A stretch of 64,000 nt of DNA, from NCBI GenBank assembly GCA_963769905.1, contig CAVYNG010000002.1:310001-374000 (forward strand), given 5' to 3'. A program made the translations under genes and the position numbers. Source of the stretch: Bog-756 sp963769905. Lineage in GTDB: Bacteria > Actinomycetota > Acidimicrobiia > Acidimicrobiales > RAAP-2. Under the pieces are notes generated by a model. The model was not told where the DNA came from and ran no database searches. It saw nothing but the letters and a program-made list of their open reading frames with translations. Positions 20,999-29,345 of this stretch are shown one piece after another; position 1 is the first letter of the stretch, and the number at the start of each line of letters is the position of its first letter.

Positions 20999-21497
20999 GC
21001 CCGCCGGGCGAGAGGCGCCGGGCGAAAGGCGGCAGGGTCACTACGCGGGCGCGGTCACCCGCCTGGTGGCGTTCGCAGCCGACGTCGGCGCCTCGTGGGC
21101 GCTGTTCACCCTCGGCGCGGCGGCGGTGACCTTCTCGGTCCAGCTGGTGACCGGTCACCACTTTGCGATCTCCGACTTCCAGATCGGGTCGGTGGTCGTC
21201 CTCGTCGTCTGGGAGTTCGTCTACTTCTCCTACCAGTGGTCGCTCGGCGGACGGACCATCGGCATGGCCCTGGTCGGGATCAAGGTGGTGAAGACGGACG
21301 GCTCGCCGGTCGGGGCACACGAGGCGGTGATCCGGACGATCACCCTTCCGCTCAGCTTCCTCATCTTCGGTCTGGGCTTCCTCGGGATCCTCATCCAACG
21401 TGACCGGCACGCGCTCCACGACCGCCTGGCCCACACCGCGGTGGTCTACTCGTGGGACGCGAGGGCCGCCCGGCTGCGCTGGCTGGCGAAACGGTAG
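20991..21497 (+). CDS. RDD family membrane protein
   Basis: This 168-residue membrane protein has the RDD domain: an Arg-Leu-containing first helix region (AGAVTRLVAFAADVGASWALF), SLGGRTIGMALVGIKVV in the middle, and QRDRHALHDRLAHTAVV at the end, with three or four hydrophobic segments. RDD proteins are thought to take part in transport, but the role here is unknown. ATG 20991 overlaps the upstream nonapeptide-repeat gene in another frame, so they are co-translated and their products probably work together in the membrane. Confidence 0.9.
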   Translation: MAEPAGREAPGERRQGHYAGAVTRLVAFAADVGASWALFTLGAAAVTFSVQLVTGHHFAISDFQIGSVVVLVVWEFVYFSYQWSLGGRTIGMALVGIKVVKTDGSPVGAHEAVIRTITLPLSFLIFGLGFLGILIQRDRHALHDRLAHTAVVYSWDARAARLRWLAKR

Positions 21498-21575
21498 GCG
21501 GCAGCACTCGTTCGAACGATCCGATCGCCTGACCGTTACGACGCGGGTCCGGATGCGCGAATCTACGAAGCGACG

Positions 21576-22352
21576 ATGGCACCGGGCACCACCAATCCGA
21601 GCACGCTCTTCCCCCGCGAACCCTCGCTCCTCGCGCCGGGTGCGGTGCATCTCCCGGGTTGGCTCGGTCTCGATGGGCAACGCCGACTCGCCGCCGCCTG
21701 CTTCGCCTGGGCCGACGGGAGGCTCCGTGCGCCACGCATGCCGAACGGATCCTCGATGTCGGTACGGATCACCTGCCTCGGTTGGCACTGGTACCCCTAC
21801 CGCTATTCGCGGACCGTCGACGACGACGACGGCCGATCGGTCGCTCCGTTCCCGATCTGGGCCGGCGAGCTCGCAAGGAGGGCGGTCGAGGACGCGACTC
21901 GCCTCGACCCGCGAGTGACCGGTGCCGAGGACGGAACGGCAGGCCCGTATGCGCCCGACGTGGCACTGGTGAACTGGTACACGCCTCGCGCCAAGATGGG
22001 CATGCACGCCGACCGCGACGAACCGAGCGACGCGCCGGTGGTATCGGTCTCGGTGGGGGACTCCTGCGTCTTCCGGTTCGGAACCCCCGAGAGCCGCGGA
22101 CGGCCCTGGGTCGACGTCGTGCTCGCCTCCGGCGACCTCGTCGTGTTCGGCGGACCCTCACGGCGGACCTTCCACGGGGTGCCGAAGGTGCTCCCGGGGA
22201 CCGCCGACCCGTCCAGTGGCGTCCATGGCGGCCGCTTCAACCTGACCATCCGGGAGTCGGGGTTGGGTATCGACAGCGGACGCGAGGCGTCACATGACGC
22301 GCAGCGTGAACATCGTGTTCGCCCTCGTGGTCGGTCGAGAGGATCTGGGTGA
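21576..22352 (+). CDS. alkB: Alpha-ketoglutarate-dependent dioxygenase AlkB
   Basis: This 258-residue Fe(II)/2-oxoglutarate dioxygenase matches the E. coli AlkB type, which removes alkyl lesions from DNA bases by oxidation. Ligands are seen in order: NWYTPRAKMGMHADRDE supplies the HxD pair, SRRTFHGV the second histidine, and GRFNLTIRESG the 2-oxoglutarate-binding arginines. The SVSVGDSCVFRFG strand between them also fits. The last 20 or so residues are Arg-rich and look non-homologous, so the natural C-terminus is a little ragged. It is a single gene, 78 bases after the RDD gene. Confidence 0.93.
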   Translation: MAPGTTNPSTLFPREPSLLAPGAVHLPGWLGLDGQRRLAAACFAWADGRLRAPRMPNGSSMSVRITCLGWHWYPYRYSRTVDDDDGRSVAPFPIWAGELARRAVEDATRLDPRVTGAEDGTAGPYAPDVALVNWYTPRAKMGMHADRDEPSDAPVVSVSVGDSCVFRFGTPESRGRPWVDVVLASGDLVVFGGPSRRTFHGVPKVLPGTADPSSGVHGGRFNLTIRESGLGIDSGREASHDAQREHRVRPRGRSRGSG

Positions 22353-22373
22353 GGGTCGGGTAGCTTCGGACTC

Positions 22374-22940
22374 ATGGAGAGGCGCCGGTGGTGCAGGCGC
22401 ACGGCATGGGGGGGCGGCATCACGAGCGGGGTGGGCATCGTCCTGTTCGCGCTCTTCAGCGACGCGGGCGGCGCCTGCACGGCCAACGTGATCGTCCTCA
22501 ACGACGGGGTGATCGGTCCGCACGGCTGCGCGCTCTCGTCGATCGCCTTCCACGCGGGGATCGGATTGATGGTGGTCGGCGCGGCGCTGCTCGTCGGTGC
22601 CAGCGGGCTGGCGGTGATCGGACGGACGGCCCAGGGCGCCGCGATCTCCGAGGACAAGGTCGGAGTGCGGGCCCGGGCCGTCGCGGTCACCGGGCCGGAG
22701 ATCAACGGCACCGGAGTGACCGAGGCTGTGGCGACGCCAGCCCCGCCAGCCCCGGCGACCTCGACGGAGCCGGAGGACCGAGGAACCTCCGCATTGGTCT
22801 CGAGTGCAGTGGAGGAGCAGGCACCAGAGGAGGTGGTCGGGCTTCCACCCGGCTGGTACGGCAACCCGTCGAACCGCAACGGGTCGGTGCAGTGGTGGGA
22901 CGGCCACCGACTGGTCGATCGACCGCCCGGCGCCGAGTGA
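22374..22940 (+). CDS. Membrane protein with C-terminal DUF2510-like tail
   Basis: This 188-residue protein of unknown function has two probable membrane helices (about residues 13-30 and 58-83), with cysteines CTAN and GPHGCALSS between them, then a Pro/Ala/Thr-rich linker and a C-terminal Trp-rich motif PPGWYGNPSNRNGSVQWWDG. That motif resembles DUF2510, a short domain attached to many actinobacterial membrane proteins. The product at 46169 carries a related motif. ATG 22374 begins 21 bases past alkB; no clear ribosome site is seen. Confidence 0.75.
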   Translation: MERRRWCRRTAWGGGITSGVGIVLFALFSDAGGACTANVIVLNDGVIGPHGCALSSIAFHAGIGLMVVGAALLVGASGLAVIGRTAQGAAISEDKVGVRARAVAVTGPEINGTGVTEAVATPAPPAPATSTEPEDRGTSALVSSAVEEQAPEEVVGLPPGWYGNPSNRNGSVQWWDGHRLVDRPPGAE

Positions 22941-22950
22941 CCGTCGTCGA

Positions 22951-23334
22951 TCAGGCGCCGCAGGCGCGGGTACCGCCGGGCAATCGGCCGCGGTTGGCCG
23001 CGACCATCCGGTAGCCGATCGCCGCGAGCCAGCGCACGGGGGGCAGCTCCAGCAGACGCCCGAGCGCTCCCCAGCGGCCGCCCGCGGCGATCAACGACCG
23101 GGCGACGGCGAGATGGCCACCCGCCCGCCGATCGTCTTCGACCCACCATGCGGCACGAGTGACGTCGTCCACGCTCAGACCGAGGGCGGCGAGCCGAGTC
23201 GCTCCCAGCTCCTGCCAGGGCCGGGCGGCGAACTCTGCCGACGGTGACCACTTGGACACGATCCAGCGCGCGGATCGTGCGCAGAAGCCGCAGGATCCGT
23301 CGTACACGAGGAGGCCGCTCGCATGGTCCTGCAC
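22951..23334 (-). CDS. DCC-family thiol-disulfide oxidoreductase (DUF393)
   Basis: This 127-residue protein has the DCC-family signature YDGSCGFCARSARW at residues 10-23, where the CxxC cysteines form a thioredoxin-like redox site, and a later RWLAAIGYRMVAANRGRLP segment typical of the family (part shown). The physiological partner is not known. It converges with the DUF2510-like gene and lies 50 bases before the SDR gene stop on the same strand. Confidence 0.88.
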   Translation of the reverse strand: MQDHASGLLVYDGSCGFCARSARWIVSKWSPSAEFAARPWQELGATRLAALGLSVDDVTRAAWWVEDDRRAGGHLAVARSLIAAGGRWGALGRLLELPPVRWLAAIGYRMVAANRGRLPGGTRACGA

Positions 23335-23383
23335 CGAACCAGACTACGGGGCTCGGGCCGGAGCCGTGAGCGAACAGAGCGGG

Positions 23384-24241
23384 TCAGAGGGTGGTCGGGC
23401 GGTTGACGAACCTGCCTTCGCTCGGCGAGTAGAACCATCCGCCCCCGGCCTTCGTGCCGCCGTCGACGGGGATGTTGTGGCCGGTCACGTACGCGGAGAG
23501 ATCGGAGGCGAGGAAGAGCGCGACGCGGGCCTGGTCGTCGGGCCATCCGAGGCGGCCGACCGGGGCCCACGATCGCCAGAGCTCCTCATGACCGGCCGAG
23601 CGAGCGAGATAGTCGACCTGGAGACTCTGGGTGAGGTCGGGTCCGATGCCGTTGACCCTCACCCCACGCCGCCCGACGGCCACCGCCAGGCTGGTGGTGA
23701 AGTGAGCGACCGCGGCCTTCATCGCGGCGTAGACCGGGTCGCCCGGGTACCCGCGCAATCCTTCGACCGAGTGGACGTTGACGATCGCGCCCTGGCCGCC
23801 GGTGATCATCGAACCGATGAAGGAACGCGTGACCCCGATGACATGGCGGAGGTTGAGGGCGTACATGGCATCCCACGACTCGGTCCCCGAGTCCTCGAAC
23901 CGGACGCGCGGCCGGTAGTCGCCGACGTTGTTCACCAGCACGTCACAGCGCCCGTGGTGGTCGAGGACGGCGGACGCCAGGCGTTCGACGTCCTCCGACA
24001 CGGTCACGTCGACGTGATGCGAGCGGGCGACGCCCCCTGTGTCCGCGATCTCGCGGCGAGTGTCCTCGGCGCGATCCGAATCGGCGTCGGCGATCTCGAC
24101 CGTCGCTCCGTGGCTCGCGAAGAGCGTCGAGATCGACCGGCCGATGCCACCGCCTCCACCGGTGACGACCGCCACCCGTCCTTCGAGGAGCCGTGCCCAG
24201 TCGTCGATCGGCGGGACGTCGTCGGGACTCGGTGGGTTCAT
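23384..24241 (-). CDS. SDR family NAD(P)-dependent oxidoreductase
   Basis: This 285-residue short-chain dehydrogenase has the Rossmann motif VTGGGGGIGRS near residue 27, NNVG at the adenine pocket, the catalytic serine in VNVHSVEG, and the YAAMK active-site Tyr-Lys pair. The C-terminal IPVDGGTKAGGGWF tail is typical of SDRs acting on alcohols or ketones. The acidic residue at the end of strand 2 (IADADSDRA) favours NAD. Substrate unknown. Its stop lies 50 bases upstream of the DCC gene start, and the 128 bases before it contain nothing further. Confidence 0.9.
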   Translation of the reverse strand: MNPPSPDDVPPIDDWARLLEGRVAVVTGGGGGIGRSISTLFASHGATVEIADADSDRAEDTRREIADTGGVARSHHVDVTVSEDVERLASAVLDHHGRCDVLVNNVGDYRPRVRFEDSGTESWDAMYALNLRHVIGVTRSFIGSMITGGQGAIVNVHSVEGLRGYPGDPVYAAMKAAVAHFTTSLAVAVGRRGVRVNGIGPDLTQSLQVDYLARSAGHEELWRSWAPVGRLGWPDDQARVALFLASDLSAYVTGHNIPVDGGTKAGGGWFYSPSEGRFVNRPTTL

Positions 24242-24369
24242 GGCGATGAGCCCGCGTCGAGGTGGGCGAGCGCGCGCGACGGGGTCGGGTGCTGCTTCCA
24301 GACATCCACCGCTTCGCCGCTCACCCCGTCATCATGCAGGCGGTTCCGAGGGGCTGCAATCGGAGTCGA

Positions 24370-26523
24370 TCAGCCGATCGGATGCGTGAGCTGCACGGTG
24401 ACCTTCGACGTCCCCGGCGCGAGCCATACGGTCCCGGTGCTCTGGACGGTGCGTCCCGCGGTGGTCCTCGCGATGTTGTCGACGAACTGTGGGAGCTGGA
24501 AAGCGACCTGCGCGGACGGGAGCGCACCGGTCATCTCGAGCGTGACACGACCGGAGCCGGAACCGATGGTGAGCGACAGCCGTGATCCGTCGGTCGTCGG
24601 GAAACCGGTCACCTTCACGACCTTCCCGGGTGTCACCCACGCGTCCGGCACCCCCCGCCCGACGACCAGGACGCCGCTGCTCTCTTCGGCGACCAGAGAG
24701 TCGAGGAGTGCCTTGTTGGCATCCGCGATGCCCCAGGCGTGCGGGGAGGAGCCCTGCCCCGACGCCGGGTGGATCCCGATCCACGGTGAGACGACGGGCG
24801 CGGAGGCGCTCTCCCACCACGAGTAGGGACCGCTCTGGGTGGACGCGATCATGAACTGATAGGCGACGACGGGTTCGTCGCGATAACGGGTGCTCGCAAG
24901 GCCCCAGCTGCCATAGCCCCCGTTGTAGGCGGTCGAGAAGTAGTCCGAGGGATACCCGCCGAAGGTCCCTGGCGGAAGCTTTCCTTTCAACCGGTCGAAG
25001 CCATAGGTGTAGGTCGAGTCGATCAGCTGCAAGCCAGGCCCGTTCACCGGTGCGCCGAGCAGCTGGGCGTCCCAGGCCCATCGACCGAAGAGGAAGGGCG
25101 CCGCCCAATTCGCGTCCTCTGGGTTCTTGCACCGATTGGCCGAGTTGGGCTGGAGCATCGAGCAGGGGAGGTAGTCGAGGTGGTAGCGGTGGACGGTGGC
25201 GGTGAGCACCTGGTTCACCGCCGAGAGGAGCGAGTCGTACTCATTCGACGCCCAGGTGGCCTCGGCGGTGTCGCCGAGTCGCTGAGCGAGGAAGCCGTAG
25301 GCGGCGAGCCCGGTGAGCGCCTCGTAGTCGTCGACCGTCCAGTAGCCGTTGGTGTCGATGTCGTCGGTCGCGCCGATGATCCCGTCGGGGCCGGTTCGAT
25401 CCGCGGCGATCTGGTGCGCGGTCTGCTCGATGCTCGGCTGGGTCGCGGCGTCGGGTCCCGGGGTCGAGAAGTTCTGCGACACGAACGAGAGGTCCCCGGT
25501 CTTCAAGAGGTAGATCGCCCACGGCCACGAGTAGGTCCAGATCCCGTCCTCGTACTGGCCCTGTGAACCGACGACGTCGCGGGCCTCGAGCAACAGTGCC
25601 TGTGAATCGGCGAAGTAGCCCTGGGTGAAGAGGTTGGCGAGGATACCGATGACGTCGTGGCTGTACTCGCCCTGGTAGCCGTTGACGCCGGTGTCGAGGT
25701 GGGTACCGCTCCTCGCGATCTGGGTGTAGATGAACCCGCTCCGGTAGGCGTCGACGAGTTGAGTGTCGGGCACCTGCACACCGGCGATCTCGGTGAGCTC
25801 TTGGTCCCAGAACGCCTTCATGTGCGCGAAGTGCTGGTCGAAGTCGCCTAAGGCCGCGAGTGCCTGAGCGGACGGCCACGGATACGAGTTTCCGAACCGG
25901 TCGGTGGCCACGACGTAGTCGTGCACCACTTCGGCTCGTGGCGAAAGCGTGTCCGGCGCCGTGTCGAGCGGGATCAGACCCGGCGACGGCTGTGGGTCGG
26001 CGGTTACCACGGCGGAGGTCGGGTTGGAGACCGCCACGCGGCAATACACCGCGACGAAGGGGTTGCCGCCCACGTCGACCTGGTCGGCGAACTCGGTGAT
26101 GACCACGTCGGCGCCGTCGTGACGGAACGAGGTGATCTGTGCCGGGAGGTAGCCGTCCGCATCCACCCAGCGGGTGGTCCCCCCGCTGTAGATGCCGAAC
26201 CGGAAGGTCTGGTCGATCCCGTCCTGCACGGAGAAGCTCCCACCGAGGCAGGTCACCACACCTGCATCGTTGCCGGCCCAACCGATCTCGGACGCGCTGG
26301 CGAGAGGACCGGTGATCGCGCTCGTCGCGACATCGAGGGTGCAGGTCGAACCGGTGAGCGAGGCCGTCGATGAACGTGTGGAGCTCGAGCGGGATCCCGT
26401 CGAGGGCGAACCCTGGGCGCCCTCGCCGGTCGATGTGCCGCACGCGGTGGCCGTCGTGGCAAAGACGGCCACGAGCACGGCGACGCCGAGAAGCCGACTC
26501 CGATGGGCGCCCGCCGCGCTCAT
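24370..26523 (-). CDS. Secreted lipoprotein with six-hairpin glycosidase-like domain
   Basis: The 717-residue protein starts with a signal peptide ending in TTATACGTS, a lipobox-like site with the cysteine near residue 28, then a Ser/Thr-rich linker. The middle (roughly 200-560) has alternating helices with NGYQGEYSHDVIG, WTYSWPWAIYLLKTGDLSF and GSWGLASTRYRDEPVVAYQF (partly shown), resembling the (alpha/alpha)6 toroid of glycoside hydrolases. The last 100 residues look like a beta-sandwich. Carbohydrate activity is inferred; no catalytic pair is proven. ATG 26523 overlaps the upstream VOC gene stop by ATGA. Confidence 0.72.
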   Translation of the reverse strand: MSAAGAHRSRLLGVAVLVAVFATTATACGTSTGEGAQGSPSTGSRSSSTRSSTASLTGSTCTLDVATSAITGPLASASEIGWAGNDAGVVTCLGGSFSVQDGIDQTFRFGIYSGGTTRWVDADGYLPAQITSFRHDGADVVITEFADQVDVGGNPFVAVYCRVAVSNPTSAVVTADPQPSPGLIPLDTAPDTLSPRAEVVHDYVVATDRFGNSYPWPSAQALAALGDFDQHFAHMKAFWDQELTEIAGVQVPDTQLVDAYRSGFIYTQIARSGTHLDTGVNGYQGEYSHDVIGILANLFTQGYFADSQALLLEARDVVGSQGQYEDGIWTYSWPWAIYLLKTGDLSFVSQNFSTPGPDAATQPSIEQTAHQIAADRTGPDGIIGATDDIDTNGYWTVDDYEALTGLAAYGFLAQRLGDTAEATWASNEYDSLLSAVNQVLTATVHRYHLDYLPCSMLQPNSANRCKNPEDANWAAPFLFGRWAWDAQLLGAPVNGPGLQLIDSTYTYGFDRLKGKLPPGTFGGYPSDYFSTAYNGGYGSWGLASTRYRDEPVVAYQFMIASTQSGPYSWWESASAPVVSPWIGIHPASGQGSSPHAWGIADANKALLDSLVAEESSGVLVVGRGVPDAWVTPGKVVKVTGFPTTDGSRLSLTIGSGSGRVTLEMTGALPSAQVAFQLPQFVDNIARTTAGRTVQSTGTVWLAPGTSKVTVQLTHPIG

Positions 26524-27020
26524 CCCTTGCGCTGGTTCACCTCGGCGAAACTGACCACATTGCCGTCCGGGTCGCGGAAGGTTGCCTTTCGGCCCGCGTC
26601 ACCGACCGTCTCGAACGAGTCGGTGCGAACGCCCCGCGCGGCGATCCGGGCGACGGTGGTGTCGAGGTCTCCGACCGAGCAGGTCACGACCGCCTTGCCC
26701 GCCCGACTCCGATCGACGACGACGTAGAGCCACGCCCCTTCGGTCATCCGCCACATGACCTCGTCGCCTTTGACGTCGATGTCGGCGGGACGCCCGAAGA
26801 GCCGGGTGTACCAGTCGAGGGCGCCCTCGAAGTCCACGACCGACACCCCGGCGAAGAGGACGTCGATCTCCGACGCTCCGGTTAGCGTCGCGGCCGCGGG
26901 TTCGCTCGTGCCGGACGGCGACGACGAGTCGGGGAGGGCCGCACCCGGGTGTGTACGGTCGCCCTGCGGTGCACCACCGTCGTCGGGGCCCGGGTAACGG
27001 AGTCGGTTGAGGAAGCTCAT
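26520..27020 (-). CDS. VOC/glyoxalase-fold protein
   Basis: The C-terminal 115 of 166 residues form a vicinal-oxygen-chelate domain (EIDVLFAGVSVVDFEGALDW, then LFGRPADI, and the closing FRDPDGNVVSFAEV strand). The first 50 residues are low-complexity Pro/Gly/Ser. Such proteins are often dioxygenases, isomerases or resistance binders; the role here is unknown. ATG 27020 overlaps the upstream MmcQ/YjbR stop by ATGA, and its own stop overlaps the lipoprotein start, so three genes form an operon. Confidence 0.85.
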   Translation of the reverse strand: MSFLNRLRYPGPDDGGAPQGDRTHPGAALPDSSSPSGTSEPAAATLTGASEIDVLFAGVSVVDFEGALDWYTRLFGRPADIDVKGDEVMWRMTEGAWLYVVVDRSRAGKAVVTCSVGDLDTTVARIAARGVRTDSFETVGDAGRKATFRDPDGNVVSFAEVNQRKG

Positions 27021-27397
27021 CGGCGTCCGAGGTGCCGATCGGCGAGCTCGCGGGGGGCACACGCCAGCCAGCCCTCGTTGATCGCATTCGTCAACGCATG
27101 CTTGGTGACCTTTCGCATCTGCACGAGGATGGCCGCGTAGCCCTCGAAGTGGGGAATGGTGAAGAAGGCCTTCGGGTTCTCCGCCAGGGCCGCGTCCTTC
27201 TCGTCGAGATCGGCGACCCGCACCGCGAGGATGGGTCCGCTGGGCGGCGTGTCGTTGCCGAAGCGTTTGATGTCGGCCTTGCTGAAGGGCCGCTCCCAGG
27301 CGAAGGCCTCGCCCGCGACGGCCCAAGTGCGATTCCCGTGGCGCTCGATCTCCGTCACGTCCGGAAGCCGGGCGGCGAAATCGGCCACGTCCTCCAT
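27017..27397 (-). CDS. MmcQ/YjbR family protein
   Basis: This 126-residue protein fits the MmcQ/YjbR fold, related to the CyaY-like superfamily, with no firm function. It shows MEDVADFAARLPDVTE, GEAFAWERPFSKADIKRFG and the C-terminal FTIPHFEGYAAILVQMRKVT segment (partly shown), which family members share. ATG 27397 is chosen since GAAGG lies eight bases before it; GTG 27415 is possible but has no spaced ribosome site. It is the first gene of the operon with the VOC protein and lipoprotein. A paralogue is at 59034. Confidence 0.85.
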   Translation of the reverse strand: MEDVADFAARLPDVTEIERHGNRTWAVAGEAFAWERPFSKADIKRFGNDTPPSGPILAVRVADLDEKDAALAENPKAFFTIPHFEGYAAILVQMRKVTKHALTNAINEGWLACAPRELADRHLGRR

Positions 27398-27488
27398 CGA
27401 CAGCACCTTCGGCACCCTACCGGCGTGGTGCCTTTCGGTTCGACCTCGGGGATCGGATCGGTCCAATTTCGCCGGTTAGGGTGCCCAG

Positions 27489-27743
27489 ATGCACCTCTAC
27501 GTGGCGTACCTCGGCGGACCGATGCCTGAAGGTCAGATGGGCGAGGGTCACGAGGTGGTCACTGTGGTGGCCGAGGACCCCGGGGACGCGAGGGCCAGGG
27601 CCAAGGCCAAATGGAGTGGGTACGGCCGTAGTCACGTCGACGCGCTGCAACGCGTCGAGTCGGTCGACGGGTTCCGGATCGACCTCGTGCCGACGGGTTC
27701 TCGAGATCGCGTGGACAACGAGCTCTTCGGCTACAACGAATAG
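27489..27743 (+). CDS. DUF1543 domain protein
   Basis: This 84-residue protein matches DUF1543: it starts MHLYVAYLGGPMPEG and continues with GHEVVTVVAEDPGDARARAKAKW, a Trp and Gly pattern seen in the family (part shown). Function is unknown. It is divergent from the MmcQ operon with 91 bases between starts. Immediately after its stop begins the remnant of a DUF3237 gene. Confidence 0.82.
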   Translation: MHLYVAYLGGPMPEGQMGEGHEVVTVVAEDPGDARARAKAKWSGYGRSHVDALQRVESVDGFRIDLVPTGSRDRVDNELFGYNE

Positions 27744-27768
27744 CTACCAGCGACGGTCGCGGTGGGGC

Positions 27769-27921
27769 AGGACCGATTACGCGAGTGAATACGTGTTCCG
27801 AACGTCGACGCAGATCGAGACGGCGACTCCCGTTTTCGACTGGCTCAACAAGGGCGTGTTCGTCAGTGTCGGCGGACGCCAACCTGAAGGTGTGATCTAC
27901 GAGGTCTACCTCGTCGAATGA
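27769..27921 (+). pseudogene. DUF3237 gene remnant (C-terminal 50 codons)
   Basis: These 50 codons encode the conserved end of DUF3237 proteins: SEYVFRTSTQIETATP, FDWLNKGVFVSVGGR and QPEGVIYEVYLVE, then a stop. The remaining two thirds of a normal DUF3237 protein (about 150 residues) is absent; upstream DNA is the intact DUF1543 gene in another frame. No start codon and ribosome site serve this piece. It lies 112 bases from the IS481-type element, so truncation may be tied to past rearrangement here. The 112 bases 27922-28033 hold no recognisable gene. Confidence 0.7.
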
Positions 27922-28033
27922 ACTCATCGCCTGACCACACGGAATCTGGCTTCTTCACCGTGGAGCCGGAGGGTCGCGATTGTCACCACCGTTGTCGCCA
28001 CTTCGCGCTCCATCGGCGCTGCTGACGAGAATT

Positions 28034-28049
28034 TTTGCGCCCTCGGCAG
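28034..28049. repeat. Left 16-bp direct repeat flanking the insertion sequence
   Basis: TTTGCGCCCTCGGCAG occurs here and again at 29330-29345, where it contains the 3' end of the tRNA-Arg gene. The flanking bases differ, so the match is exactly 16 bp. It is read as a target-site duplication of the element between, or as an att-like copy of the tRNA end. Confidence 0.85.
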
Positions 28050-28130
28050 TGTCTCAGTTCATGAGATAAGCCACCCGCGCAGGTTCGGGGTGTGTCAAGA
28101 CATAAGCGACACCGAGCGGGAGGGTCGTTT

Positions 28131-29275
28131 ATGGACAAGGGCCGGTTTGTAATCGAGACCCACTTGCGGACCGGGCGGCCGATCGGCGAGCTGGCCAAGG
28201 CGTACGGGACGGACCGAAGCTGGCTCTACCGACGTCTCGCTCGCTACCGACGGGAAGGGGACGCCGGTCTCGAGTTGCGCTCCCGGCGGCCGCATCGCTC
28301 GCAGACTCGGATCACGGATCGCTTCGAGGAGTACATCGTCGCCCTCCGGAAGGACCTCACCGACTTAGGAGTCGACGCGGGAGCCGAGACCATCCACTAC
28401 CACCTGAGCCAAGCCCACGAGGAGGTGCCGTCGGTCTCGACCATCTGGCGGTGTTGAAGGCGCGAGGGTTCGTCACTCCGCAACCCCACAAGCGACCGAA
28501 GAATTCCTGGCACCGGTTTTGCGCGGAACTCCCGAACGAGTGCTGGCAGGCCGACGTGACCCACGTCGTGATCGCGGACGGCACCGTCCTCGAGGTGCTG
28601 AACGTCATCGACGACCACTCCCGGTTGTGTCTCGCCTCCCGGGTGTTCGTCACCACCCGCTCGCCCGACGTCGTGCGAACCCTGCACCGAGCCGCAGCTC
28701 GCTGGGGATATCCGGAGAAGTTCCTCACCGACAACGGTCGGATCTTCACTGCCACCAAGGGCGGTGGCGTGGGCGACTTCGAAGCCGAGCTCGTCTCGCT
28801 CGGCATCGCGCCGAAGCACTCACGGCCCTACCACCCCCAGACCTGCGGCAAGGTCGAGCGCTTCCATCAGACTCTGAAGAAGTACCTCGCGAAACAGGAT
28901 CCGGCACAGACGAAGAAGCAGCTCCAGCGCCAGCTGGATCGCTTCGCGGTCTACTACAACACCATCCGTCCACACCGGGAACTCCGCCGGCGCACACCCG
29001 CCGAGGTCTTCGAGGCACGGGACAAGAGCGGTCCGAAGGGTCCGACGATCGACACCACCGGCTATCGAGTGCGCAACGACAAAGTGGGGAGCTCTGGCAC
29101 GGTGACCCTCCGCTACCGAGGACGTCTTCATCACATCGGACTCGGTCGGGCCTATGCCGGTTGGCGGGTGATCCTTCTCGTCGCCGGACGAGACATCCGC
29201 GTCCTCGGCACCGACGGCTCGCCGCTCCGTCACCTCGAACTCAACCCGGATCTCGATTACCAGCCCATGCCCTGA
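28131..29275 (+). pseudogene. IS481-family transposase, frameshifted
   Basis: Read in two frames, the gene encodes an N-terminal helix-turn-helix (IGELAKAYGTDRSWLYRRL, partly shown) and an integrase core with the DDE residues in WQADVTHVV, FLTDNGRIF and GKVERFHQTL. The frame breaks near 28449-28452: family members read ...STIWR-VLKARG, but here one G is missing so that TGG CGG TGT TGA ends the first frame and GTG TTG AAG continues in the other. No slippery heptamer is present, so an inactivating deletion is likelier than programmed frameshifting. Confidence 0.85.
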
Positions 29276-29289
29276 GCTGGTTGTCTACG

Positions 29290-29325
29290 ATGTCTCGCGA
29301 CATCGTCGCTTATGTCTCGCGACAT
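29290..29325. repeat. Paired subterminal dyads at the IS right end
   Basis: ATGTCTCGCGACAT occurs at 29290-29303 and 29312-29325, 22 bases apart (two helical turns). Each is an inverted repeat ATGTC/GACAT around four bases. Their position inside the right terminus suggests transposase-binding sites. Confidence 0.7.
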
Positions 29326-29329
29326 CACA

Positions 29330-29345
29330 TTTGCGCCCTCGGCAG
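29330..29345. repeat. Right 16-bp direct repeat, overlapping the tRNA-Arg 3' end
   Basis: This is the second copy of TTTGCGCCCTCGGCAG. Twelve of its bases (29334-29345) are the acceptor and part of the T-arm of tRNA-Arg on the minus strand. The insertion therefore left a functional tRNA end in place. Confidence 0.85.

Larger units (their letters stand above)
28050..29329 (+). mobile_element. IS481-type insertion sequence (about 1.28 kb)
   Basis: The element is bounded by the 16-bp direct repeats and runs from TGT to ACA. The ends form imperfect inverted repeats: the left end has GAGATAAGCCAC and the right end, read inward, has GAGACATAAGCGAC, both starting TGT. A further copy of AGACATAAGCGAC lies inside the left end near 28099. 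The single transposase gene is of the IS481 family but carries a frameshift. The element sits against the 3' end of tRNA-Arg without disrupting it. Confidence 0.8.

Noticed and set aside
28440..28460. Programmed -1 frameshift in the transposase
   Set aside because: No slippery heptamer, and IS481 transposases are normally a single frame; a deleted G explains it better.
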